From: Actinomycetes bacterium
GTDB taxonomy: Bacteria > Actinomycetota > Actinomycetes > Mycobacteriales > Mycobacteriaceae
Direction of reading: 5' to 3'
Assembly (NCBI GenBank): GCA_023432405.1
Contig: JAEYUQ010000009.1
Location: forward strand, 1 to 41,938
Length of the DNA stretch: 41,938 nucleotides
Positions 1 through 6,485 of this stretch are shown here, one piece after another. The notes under the pieces are model-generated. The model was not told the DNA's origin, did no database searches, and saw only the letters and a program-made list of their open reading frames with translations. A program made the translations under genes and the position numbers. Numbering within the stretch: the first letter of the stretch is position 1; every line of letters begins with the position of its first letter.

Positions 1-91
1 TAGTGGTAGTTTTTCCGGCATCAATATGCGCCATGATGCCGATGTTGCGAACCTTGTGAAGGTCCTTAAGCACTTCTTGTGCCACAGTCAT
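1..91 (-). CDS. fusA: Elongation factor G, N-terminal fragment
   Basis: This is the first 30 codons of translation elongation factor EF-G, the ribosomal translocase GTPase; the rest lies beyond the left edge. The start reads MTVAQEVLKDLHKVRNIGIM and continues into the P-loop AHIDAGKTTT, the G1 motif of this family. The start codon is the ATG at 91-89. No strong Shine-Dalgarno sequence precedes it. It follows rpsG on the same strand across a 378-base gap, as in the rpsL-rpsG-fusA str operon. Identity is clear from the sequence; the fragment says nothing about the remaining domains. Confidence 0.97.
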   Translation of the reverse strand, partial: MTVAQEVLKDLHKVRNIGIMAHIDAGKTTT

Positions 92-469
92 ACCCCAAAC
101 TTGAGTTGGTGTGGGAGTTTCCTCCCGCTAATTATTGTGTTGTTTTGCGTTGAGTGTGCCAGCTCACGCAGACAATAACAGAGCAGCACACTTATCGACG
201 CCGTTCTTTCTGTACGGCGCCCAAGAACAGGCCTTCCAATAGTATTCCGCTGACGATGCCTCGCAAAGGAAATCCCACCTACGGTCACCCTCAGGAAGCA
301 ATCCACTAGCGAGCTTCTCCCAAGGTGTTCCCACGAGAGGTTGCCTACCACTGGTTCACTTGAGAGTCACTGGGAGAAAGCAAACCTCAAAGAATTTCCC
401 TTGGAAAATGCTTCTTCGAGATGCCAGAACCCCAGTGAGGGACTAACCGCAAAGACCTGTATGTGATTA
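92..469 (-). other. Long rpsG-fusA intergenic region
   Basis: This 378-base gap holds no convincing gene. It is long for an rpsG-fusA junction and may give fusA its own promoter. A hairpin with a 5-bp stem at 113-117 / 122-126 has a GAAA loop on the minus strand and lies just upstream of fusA. Confidence 0.5.
239..266 (-). promoter_or_regulatory. Candidate sigma-70 promoter for fusA
   Basis: On the minus strand a -35-like TTGCGA (266-261) is followed after 16 bases by TACTAT (244-239). Transcription would start near 232, giving a leader of about 140 nt before fusA. This is a pattern match only. Confidence 0.35.
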
Positions 470-937
470 CTACCAACGATAATGGGCGAAGGCACGGTTA
501 GCCTCGGCCATCTTGTGGGTATCTTCACGGCGCTTAACGGACGCACCCAAACCATTGGAAGCATCCAAAATCTCATTGGCCAAACGCTCAATCATGGTGT
601 TCTCACGACGCTGACGAGTGAAGGTAACCAACCAACGAAGAGCCAATGTGGTGGCACGTCCGGGACGAACCTCCACAGGCACCTGGTAGGTGGCACCACC
701 AACACGGCGTGAACGCACTTCCAGTTCCGGACGAATGTTGCCCAGAGCCTTCTCGAGAGTGCCCACAGGGTCAGTGCCCGTCTTTTCGCGGCAGGTTTCC
801 AAAGCTGCGTACACAATGCGCTCAGCAGTGGACTTTTTACCATCTTTGAGAACCTTGTTCACCAGCTGCGTAACGAGTTCGGATCCGTACACCGGGTCCT
901 TCACGATGGGACGCTTAGGAGCTGCAGATTTACGCAT
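470..937 (-). CDS. rpsG: 30S ribosomal protein S7
   Basis: Ribosomal protein S7 nucleates assembly of the 3' major domain of 16S rRNA in the small subunit. The 155-residue product begins MRKSAAPKRPIVKDPVYGSE and contains the typical stretches LVNKVLKDGKKSTAERIVY and RSRRVGGATYQVPVEVRP, ending in AFAHYRW. The length equals that of actinobacterial S7. Its start lies 3 bases after the rpsL stop, so the two are co-transcribed and probably translationally coupled. It is followed by the long gap before fusA. Confidence 0.98.
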   Translation of the reverse strand: MRKSAAPKRPIVKDPVYGSELVTQLVNKVLKDGKKSTAERIVYAALETCREKTGTDPVGTLEKALGNIRPELEVRSRRVGGATYQVPVEVRPGRATTLALRWLVTFTRQRRENTMIERLANEILDASNGLGASVKRREDTHKMAEANRAFAHYRW

Positions 938-940
938 TGA

Positions 941-1312
941 TTACTTCTCCTTCTTCGCGCCGTAACGGGAACGGGCTTGCTTGCGATCCTTCACACCCTG
1001 GGTATCAAGGGTGCCGCGAATGATCTTGTACCGAACACCCGGCAGGTCCTTCACACGACCACCACGCACGAGCACCATCGAGTGCTCCTGGAGGTTGTGG
1101 CCTTCACCTGGGATGTAGGCCGACACTTCGATGCCGGAAGTCAGACGAACACGAGCAACCTTACGCAGAGCAGAGTTCGGCTTCTTAGGTGTGGTGGTGT
1201 AAACACGGGTGCATACCCCACGACGCTGAGGAGAACCCTTCAGGGCAGCGGTGCTGACCTTTGTTGACTTATCGTGCCGACCCTTACGGACCAGCTGCTG
1301 AATAGTGGGCAT
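941..1312 (-). CDS. rpsL: 30S ribosomal protein S12
   Basis: Ribosomal protein S12 sits at the decoding centre of the 30S subunit. The 123-residue product begins MPTIQQLVRKGRHDKSTKV and carries the conserved loops TTPKKPNSALRKVARVRL and GEGHNLQEHSMVLVRGGRVK. The two loop lysines altered in classical streptomycin-resistant mutants (in PKKPNS and GRVKDLPGVR) are wild type. A purine-rich AAGGAAGG ends three bases before the ATG. It is the first gene of the rpsL-rpsG-fusA operon; the upstream region holds two possible promoters and a terminator-like hairpin. Confidence 0.98.
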   Translation of the reverse strand: MPTIQQLVRKGRHDKSTKVSTAALKGSPQRRGVCTRVYTTTPKKPNSALRKVARVRLTSGIEVSAYIPGEGHNLQEHSMVLVRGGRVKDLPGVRYKIIRGTLDTQGVKDRKQARSRYGAKKEK

Positions 1313-1325
1313 AGACCTTCCTTGA

Positions 1326-1354
1326 TTTATATGGCTCTACTCGGCTTAAACCAA
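1326..1354 (-). promoter_or_regulatory. Candidate proximal promoter of rpsL
   Basis: On the minus strand TTGGTT (1354-1349) and TATAAA (1331-1326) are separated by 17 bases. Transcription would begin almost at the ribosome binding site of rpsL, so the leader would be very short. It would bypass the upstream hairpin at 1408-1439. Confidence 0.35.
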
Positions 1355-1407
1355 CGAGGACTGGCAATAACCGGGCGGAGACCGTTTACGTTCTGTGTGC
1401 AAACACG

Positions 1408-1439
1408 AAAAAACGGGGGCTCTTTCCGGGGCCCTGCCG
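1408..1439 (-). terminator. Terminator-like hairpin upstream of rpsL
   Basis: Read on the minus strand, a G+C-rich stem (GGGC/GCCC extended by CGG/CCG around a 2-base bulge) with a 10-base loop is followed by six T. It lies about 100 nt before rpsL. It could end transcription of the sbcDC operon, or act as an attenuator if rpsL is transcribed from the distal promoter at 1539-1568. Confidence 0.55.
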
Positions 1440-1538
1440 CGTTCCACCCGGCACCTGGTCACCATAAGGGATGACCCGACGTTTCTCCGGGCGAGGTGTT
1501 TGCCACTGTACGCCCGAGGACGTACAGAACTGAGCAGG

Positions 1539-1568
1539 ACTTTAGCACGACTTCAGAGGCTCAAGCAA
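1539..1568 (-). promoter_or_regulatory. Candidate distal promoter of the rpsL operon
   Basis: TTGCTT (1568-1563) and TAAAGT (1544-1539) on the minus strand are separated by 18 bases. Transcription would start near 1532, giving a leader of about 220 nt that includes the hairpin at 1506-1527 and the terminator-like structure at 1408-1439. Confidence 0.4.
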
Positions 1569-1591
1569 AAGAGGCTAAATTATCACCACTA

Positions 1592-1730
1592 CCTCTTAGG
1601 CTCCGCCCTCTAAAACCCTTCCCCTAAGGCCTCCCCCTGGGGCTCTTCCTTTGAGAGAGAGGAACCGCCCGGCCGTTGGTAAGGCTTCCCCCCTGGGGTC
1701 TTCCCTCTAAGGCTTTTCTCTAAGCCTTCT
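1592..1730 (-). repeat. Degenerate repeats running out of the sbcC stop codon
   Basis: The sbcC stop (1722-1720) lies in the unit 1719-1729, which repeats with period 13 at 1706-1716. A longer pair of about 24 bases follows at 1681-1704 and 1626-1649, sharing a core of AAGGC, a C tract, TGGGG and TCTTCC. Further TAAGGC-type pieces continue to about 1592. Units are imperfect. It is one of several arrays in the window that start at a stop codon. Confidence 0.55.
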
Positions 1731-4446
1731 CCTCACGCTTAGGCTCCTCGGCCAGTGGCGCAATCATATCCATCGGGTAGTCAATGATGTCAGGCACGGA
1801 GTCAAAGCGCTCAGGTTCACAGGTTAAAAGGAATACCTGTTTATCTTTGGCAGTTTCAGCTATGACCTGCCCCACTCGTTGAAGCCGTTCAGCGTCTGTG
1901 GAGCCAAGGGCATCATCAAGGAATACGGGAACGCGGCGGCCTGCTATTTTGGCAATCACCAAGCGGCTTATGAGATCTAGCTGCTCGAGAGCACCAGTTG
2001 ATAGCTGTTTAAGCCCAATTGACTTCCCATCACGGATACGCGCTTCAATTGCTAACTTGTCATTGAGCTTAAAATCGACCTTTCCACCAAACACAACCTG
2101 CGCTTGTGCAACAAGCTCCTCACGGAAAGGCTCAGCATACCGCTCACGAGCCTTCTTCTGCTTACTTTCTAGGCTTTCCAGAAGACGTTTAACCGCTTCT
2201 GCCTCTAATTTGACACGGTCGTACTCCCTTTCTGCAGCTTCCAGTTGGTTTTGAGCTTCCTCAAATTCTCCATAAGGATCACCAGAAGCCTCAATGGAAC
2301 CTTTGGCACGATCACGCTCCGATTTGGCATGCTCTAGTTGTTGATTTAGCTTTGCCACATATTTTTCCGCCTGATTTAACTCATCGTTTATCTTCCTTTC
2401 ATTATAGGTATCAAGCTCGTCACGTAACTGGTCGCGTTTTTCAAGGAACTCATTTTTCTTTAATAGTGCGGAATCATATTCCTTCTTAATATCCGCATCT
2501 TCTCGCTCCTTTTTAGCCGCTTCAAGGCGGAGGTTTGCATCTTTGTATTCTTTCTCTGCACCCTCTAACCTGGTTTTTGCACCTGCAAGATTCTTTTCAA
2601 CTTCACTAGGAGAAGCCTGTCTCACCTCCTTTTCTGCTTCTTCTTTCTTATCCTCAGCCTTGTCAAGCTCCCTTCTACTCGCGTTATAGTCCTCGTTGGC
2701 CTTCTTAGAATCTTCCTTAGCCTTGTCTAGAGCCTGCTTGGCTTCCGTCAAAGAGATCTTCGGAACATCATTTTTTTCAAGCTCAGCGTCAAGATCCTTA
2801 ATCTTCTGTCTAACAACAGCCACTGTGCCAATTCTGCGCTGCTCATCCTCAAGATTTTTACGAGCCTTCGCTATGAGATCCTCAGATACCTCAGTGGCAT
2901 CTCGAGCTGCGCGCACAGCTTCAAAATCCTGAACTCCCACATCTGTTATGCAGTTGATGAAATCCTCCTGGGCCTTCTGCACATCTTGGCGCGATGGCCC
3001 TCCAGTGCCAGAAGAGTACGTGGCCTCCACCTGGCCAATACGTAGGGTGCTTCCTTTTACAAGGGTGACCTCAATCGGCTCACCTGTAAGGACTATCGCC
3101 TTTCCATCAACCTCAATGACACCTTCACCGCTAAAAGTCAATGAGGCAGGATCCTTCTGGAGCGTATCTCGCAATGATTCAAACTGGCGTTTCGCCTCGC
3201 GAACTTTGTCAAATTGCTCTTTGGTTACAACAGTTTCAGGCTGTGTGGACAGTGCTGACTTAAGACAACCTTCAAGCTCCTCCAGGTTATCTAAATCCGT
3301 ACGGCTTGCTTCACGCTTCTCGACTATCTCCAGTACTTTCACGTTGTGCTCAGCGAGGTCCACACCATCCGTAGCATCATCTCGGCGCTGACAAGCCTTT
3401 TGCTCAGCCTCTTTGGCTTGTTCAAACTCACGATTAACCCTGTCTAGCTCGCCCTTTAATCGCTGATGTCGGTTCTGAACACCTTCCAATTCTTCCTGGA
3501 TTTGCTTCTGTTCATTCTTTGCCTTATCGACGTCCTCCTCGCGCTTCTTAAGGTCATCGTTCAGCTTGTTGCGCGCTTTTTGAGCTTCATCAGCATGAGA
3601 AAACTCTTTTTCTGCCCCATCGAGGTCTTTCTCGACACTATCCAACTGCCCTTTAAGCCCCTTAAATTCGTTGAGCTTATCCTCACATTGTTTGTGTGAA
3701 TTTTTTGCGCGAGGAAGTTCCTCCTTCTCAATTCGCTCAATATCACATTTTGCCTTTTCTAGGTTTTTATTATTTTCCCTAAGACTATCAACCTTTCCCT
3801 TTGCGGCTTCCCGGTTTTCTTTACTTTTATTTACCTTTTCTTGAGCATACTTATATTGAGAACCTTCTTTTGGTTGCCCTTTCTTCTTAGTCCAGTATTC
3901 CTCATATTTTTTACGTGCTCGCTTCACAATTTCATCATCATCAGATGATGATTCAGCATTATTTTGTAATGCCTCAACAACGGGAGGAATCCCAGACGCT
4001 TCAATCTCTCCTTTATTATTATCCCTACCATCTTGCCGAAAAAACAGTTTATCGCGCAAATTTTCATCAACGTTTGCATCAATAATCTGCTTAAACCTAC
4101 TCTCCGCTTCCTCGCCAGTGAGATTTTCAACACTCGGGGAGTCAATAGTTAACTCAGCGCTTCGCTTTTTTAGAAAGCTCTTTACCATACGAAGGCGGTA
4201 CTCGCCTACGGTCATCACTACGGACATCTTAGGCGAAACATCCTTATCAATCGGTTTAAGATTTTTTACTTCCTTATTTTTACTACCATACCCACAGGTA
4301 AGGAAAACATGAAGCGCATCCATAATAGTTGATTTTCCACGTTCATTTTTACCTGAGATTCGAATAACGCCGTTCTCGGGTAGATCTTTGAGCTCAAGAT
4401 GCTCGACACCCTTGACATTATCAAGCGTTATAGAGTGTATAATCAT
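1720..4446 (-). CDS. SbcC/Rad50/YhaN-like SMC-type repair ATPase
   Basis: A 908-residue SMC-like ATPase expected to work with the adjacent nuclease on DNA ends. Walker A is GKNERGKST at residues 32-40. Two long charged coiled-coil regions flank a small beta-rich domain at roughly 435-490. Near the C terminus come the signature LSTGALEQL (815-823) and Walker B FLDDAL (842-847), with DD where canonical Rad50 has DE; LS-x-G-x-x-EQL with DD is closer to YhaN-type proteins. I see no CxxC zinc hook. The start at 4446 is chosen because GGAGGGA precedes it by 5-6 bases; the upstream in-frame ATG at 4464 overlaps that site. It starts one base after the sbcD-like stop. The gene is visibly AT-richer than its neighbours, suggesting acquisition. 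ATPase family is certain; exact role is inferred. Confidence 0.88.
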   Translation of the reverse strand: MIIHSITLDNVKGVEHLELKDLPENGVIRISGKNERGKSTIMDALHVFLTCGYGSKNKEVKNLKPIDKDVSPKMSVVMTVGEYRLRMVKSFLKKRSAELTIDSPSVENLTGEEAESRFKQIIDANVDENLRDKLFFRQDGRDNNKGEIEASGIPPVVEALQNNAESSSDDDEIVKRARKKYEEYWTKKKGQPKEGSQYKYAQEKVNKSKENREAAKGKVDSLRENNKNLEKAKCDIERIEKEELPRAKNSHKQCEDKLNEFKGLKGQLDSVEKDLDGAEKEFSHADEAQKARNKLNDDLKKREEDVDKAKNEQKQIQEELEGVQNRHQRLKGELDRVNREFEQAKEAEQKACQRRDDATDGVDLAEHNVKVLEIVEKREASRTDLDNLEELEGCLKSALSTQPETVVTKEQFDKVREAKRQFESLRDTLQKDPASLTFSGEGVIEVDGKAIVLTGEPIEVTLVKGSTLRIGQVEATYSSGTGGPSRQDVQKAQEDFINCITDVGVQDFEAVRAARDATEVSEDLIAKARKNLEDEQRRIGTVAVVRQKIKDLDAELEKNDVPKISLTEAKQALDKAKEDSKKANEDYNASRRELDKAEDKKEEAEKEVRQASPSEVEKNLAGAKTRLEGAEKEYKDANLRLEAAKKEREDADIKKEYDSALLKKNEFLEKRDQLRDELDTYNERKINDELNQAEKYVAKLNQQLEHAKSERDRAKGSIEASGDPYGEFEEAQNQLEAAEREYDRVKLEAEAVKRLLESLESKQKKARERYAEPFREELVAQAQVVFGGKVDFKLNDKLAIEARIRDGKSIGLKQLSTGALEQLDLISRLVIAKIAGRRVPVFLDDALGSTDAERLQRVGQVIAETAKDKQVFLLTCEPERFDSVPDIIDYPMDMIAPLAEEPKREEKA

Positions 4447-4447
4447 T

Positions 4448-5653
4448 TTATCCCTCCTCGACATTCTTCCAGAGATCCCAAAGCATTAAAGCTGCCTTCT
4501 GCGCAACTGCACGTTCTTCCTCGCTCTTTTGCCTATCCCTGCTGTCACGTAGTAGTTCTTGAAGTGCTTCTTTTGCAAATCCACTAATCCGAATATTCTC
4601 AAGCTCTTCATCGGTAGGCTGGAGCCCCAGATGCTTGAAATCACCTCTCTCATAAAGCCCTGCAAAAAGCCTCCCAATCTCTTCAATCCCACTGAAAAGC
4701 TTCCCCCTAGCAGACATAGGGAGCTCCCCTTCGAGGATGCACTTGACAACACTTCTATCTTTGTCTTGCCAATTACTTAGGTAGGAGAGAAAATCCTCGA
4801 CATCTTCCTGGCTATTCAAATTTCTCCTGAGTTCCTCAAACCGCCATCTACCTAGATGTTTCTTTGTAACCATAACTTCGGCCCGCTGCCCAGAGTGTTT
4901 TTCAATCTCGACTATAAGCGCGTTACCTGAGTCAGACTCACCCTTGGAATATTCCCCTTTGTTGTCTGCTTTCCGAAAGTCGGTTGCTTCAGGCGATCCA
5001 GAGAACCAAACCCCCTCAGCAATTTCTTCCGTGGAGTGGGTATCACCCAGCGCTACATAGTCGATGACGCCCCCATCAAATAGAGGCCTCAATGCATCAA
5101 TGTCTATGCGATTGTTGTCAGTATTGGACCCAAAGGACTTCGACACTGGTTGCCCGTGTCCCACAACAATCCGAATTTGTCCAGTCGCCTCAAGACCTGA
5201 AACGGCGTCAGCAACAAGATCACGATCGGGATGCCTCACAGTTAAGGGTGCTCCTATCACCTGAGCGAGCGATTCACCATCAGGTGAGGGCACTTCAATA
5301 GGTTGGGCATCCTTGAGCACATAGCAGTTACTCACCCTTTTTTCGACTTCTAGCAGTACAGATTTTTGAGACAAGTAGTCATGATTGCCTGGCAGAAGAT
5401 AAACCGGCACCGGCACGCTTCTGAGTTTCTCGCACGCTCGGTCTATTGGGTTCTTTTCTCCAGAGGGGTACTCGAAAATGTCACCTGCCATAACAATGAA
5501 AGAGCAACCATTTTCCTGAGCTAGCTCGCCTAGCTTCGTGATCGATTCAAGACGGTCGTCGTCAAAGCGGCTTTGTGCCCCATCATTTTTGAGGTATTCA
5601 CGCTTCATCCCCAGCTGCAAGTCTGAGGTGTGAATGAACTTTATTTTTTCCAT
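4448..5653 (-). CDS. SbcD/Mre11/YhaO-like metallophosphoesterase nuclease
   Basis: A 401-residue calcineurin-like phosphoesterase, probably the DNA nuclease partner of the SMC-like ATPase. Metal-binding motifs in order are TSDLQLG (D11, Q13), GDIFE (D58), PGNHD (N90, H91), VGHGQP (H166) and ALGDTHS (H206). Motif I usually reads D-x-H; here glutamine replaces the histidine, which I believe recurs in some YhaO-like actinobacterial proteins but cannot check. The remaining 190 residues form a charged C-terminal region likely to contact the ATPase. It is the first gene of a two-gene operon and a LexA-like palindrome lies 53 bases upstream. A CATACT six bases before the ATG would suit a leaderless transcript. 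Nuclease family is clear; the substrate is inferred. Confidence 0.87.
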   Translation of the reverse strand: MEKIKFIHTSDLQLGMKREYLKNDGAQSRFDDDRLESITKLGELAQENGCSFIVMAGDIFEYPSGEKNPIDRACEKLRSVPVPVYLLPGNHDYLSQKSVLLEVEKRVSNCYVLKDAQPIEVPSPDGESLAQVIGAPLTVRHPDRDLVADAVSGLEATGQIRIVVGHGQPVSKSFGSNTDNNRIDIDALRPLFDGGVIDYVALGDTHSTEEIAEGVWFSGSPEATDFRKADNKGEYSKGESDSGNALIVEIEKHSGQRAEVMVTKKHLGRWRFEELRRNLNSQEDVEDFLSYLSNWQDKDRSVVKCILEGELPMSARGKLFSGIEEIGRLFAGLYERGDFKHLGLQPTDEELENIRISGFAKEALQELLRDSRDRQKSEEERAVAQKAALMLWDLWKNVEEG

Positions 5654-5705
5654 GCGCCTAGTATGACGTGTCGCTTCTTGAGAGCACTAAACAGGCCCGA
5701 AAAAC

Positions 5706-5721
5706 TCGAATACCCATTCGA
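5706..5721. promoter_or_regulatory. Candidate LexA (SOS) box upstream of sbcDC
   Basis: A perfect palindrome reads TCGAAT, four bases, ATTCGA, extended by AC/GT on either side (5704-5723). Actinobacterial LexA boxes follow TCGAAC-N4-GTTCGA, so this differs by one symmetric base pair. It lies 53 bases before the SbcD-like start codon, a sensible place for a repressor of a repair operon. On the minus strand it is followed by five T, so it could alternatively be a small terminator hairpin. Confidence 0.5.
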
Positions 5722-5869
5722 GTCTTTGTCCTACTAATCCTGGTAGATAGGCATTGTTCCCTTTACATCTTTAGTCCCCGCTGACTTTTTGAATGATAGG
5801 CCTTCAGCGCCTTGTCTCCCCCCCCTGTCAACTTTGCAGATTTCCAGCACTCCCGTAGCTTCACCATGA

Positions 5870-6079
5870 GAATGTGTACTTTCCCGTGACCATTACTGCT
5901 GGGTGCGCCGGAATCTCACTCCAGGTAGTTTTCAGTCCATTGATGACTTCTCTAAGGAATTCGGCGTTGTAACGCTCTCTGAGCCTTACGCTGCCTAAAG
6001 AGAGTATTCCCAACCTGGCGACGACCGCTTCAAGCTAGGTTTTCACAATCCTACTGGGCCAGTTTCTAGAACACGGTAA
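5870..6079 (+). pseudogene. Possible decayed coding remnant
   Basis: One plus-strand frame reads as plausible protein without a usable start: a segment including WVRRNLTPGSFQSIDDF and SKEFGVVTLSEPYAA, an in-frame TAA at 5996-5998, then EYSQPGDDRFKLGF and HNPTGPVSRTR to a second stop at 6077-6079. Composition on both sides of the internal stop is protein-like, which suggests a broken gene. I do not recognise the family. The 823-base region between sbcD and the HNH gene (5654-6476) otherwise holds only the LexA-like site, a small ORF and a candidate promoter. Confidence 0.25.
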
Positions 6080-6086
6080 ACCTCCT

Positions 6087-6242
6087 ATGCACACTAACTA
6101 CTCTGAGAGAGCTGTACCACCCGCTACGTATCGACGCCGCAGTGAAGAGAAGGTGGCACACAAGGGCTGGAACCGACTCATGACAGCCGTAGGGGTACCC
6201 AAGACGCGAAAGCGACAACCAAATTCCGGAGGTGACAACTAA
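6087..6242 (+). CDS. Small basic hypothetical protein (51 aa)
   Basis: A 51-codon ORF starts at ATG 6087 and encodes a basic protein beginning MHTNYSERAVPPATYRRR and ending KTRKRQPNSGGDN. No Shine-Dalgarno sequence is clear, and I do not recognise a family. Two things argue it may be, or may once have been, coding: the composition is protein-like, and its stop codon is embedded in a 20-base tandem duplication (6226-6264), a feature shared with several undoubted genes here. It could equally be the displaced end of the decayed frame just upstream. Confidence 0.3.
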   Translation: MHTNYSERAVPPATYRRRSEEKVAHKGWNRLMTAVGVPKTRKRQPNSGGDN

Positions 6243-6264
6243 GACCCGGAGGTGACACGTGGAC
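6226..6264 (+). repeat. 20-bp tandem duplication across a stop codon
   Basis: CCGGAGGTGACA occurs at 6226-6237 and again at 6246-6257, so a unit of 20 bases is duplicated. The stop TAA of the 51-aa ORF (6240-6242) lies inside the first unit. Confidence 0.6.
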
Positions 6265-6396
6265 TGACACCGCAAAGCTGCGACAAAATATAGCTAGTAT
6301 GTTCAATAGAAGTTCTTTTATATGTTAAGCACTTGTACTTCTACCTGCGCTAATTTAGTCTTCGACTTCTCTTTATAAGCCTTTACTCGAAACTAC

Positions 6397-6424
6397 TTGC
6401 GCCATAGCGAAGCGTTGCTATATG
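6397..6424 (+). promoter_or_regulatory. Candidate promoter of the HNH endonuclease gene
   Basis: TTGCGC (6397-6402) and TATATG (6419-6424) are separated by 16 bases. The spacer contains the inverted repeat ATAGC/GCTAT, which could be an operator. Transcription would start near 6431, about 55 bases before the chosen start codon. Confidence 0.35.
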
Positions 6425-6485
6425 GTTAAGAATCAGATGGTCATCGGGGGATGACTTCACAGGTAGTCAGTAGGGGGTGGTGACA

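Larger units (their letters stand above)
1313..1719 (-). other. Region upstream of rpsL (no gene)
   Basis: This 407-base gap separates sbcC from rpsL, both on the minus strand. From sbcC towards rpsL it holds a degenerate repeat array continuing from the sbcC stop, a candidate promoter (1539-1568), a perfect 7-bp hairpin (1506-1512 / 1521-1527), a terminator-like hairpin (1408-1439) and a second candidate promoter (1326-1354). No ORF here looks like a gene. Confidence 0.6.

Noticed and set aside
88..351. An 87-codon ORF between fusA and rpsG
   Set aside because: It lies in the leader of fusA, has no ribosome site or family resemblance, and overlaps the fusA start.
4447..4464. Upstream in-frame start (MSRRDK) for the SbcC-like protein
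   Set aside because: It would place the start inside the sbcD 3' end and across the GGAGGGA site; the ATG at 4446 is correctly spaced and matches the family N terminus.
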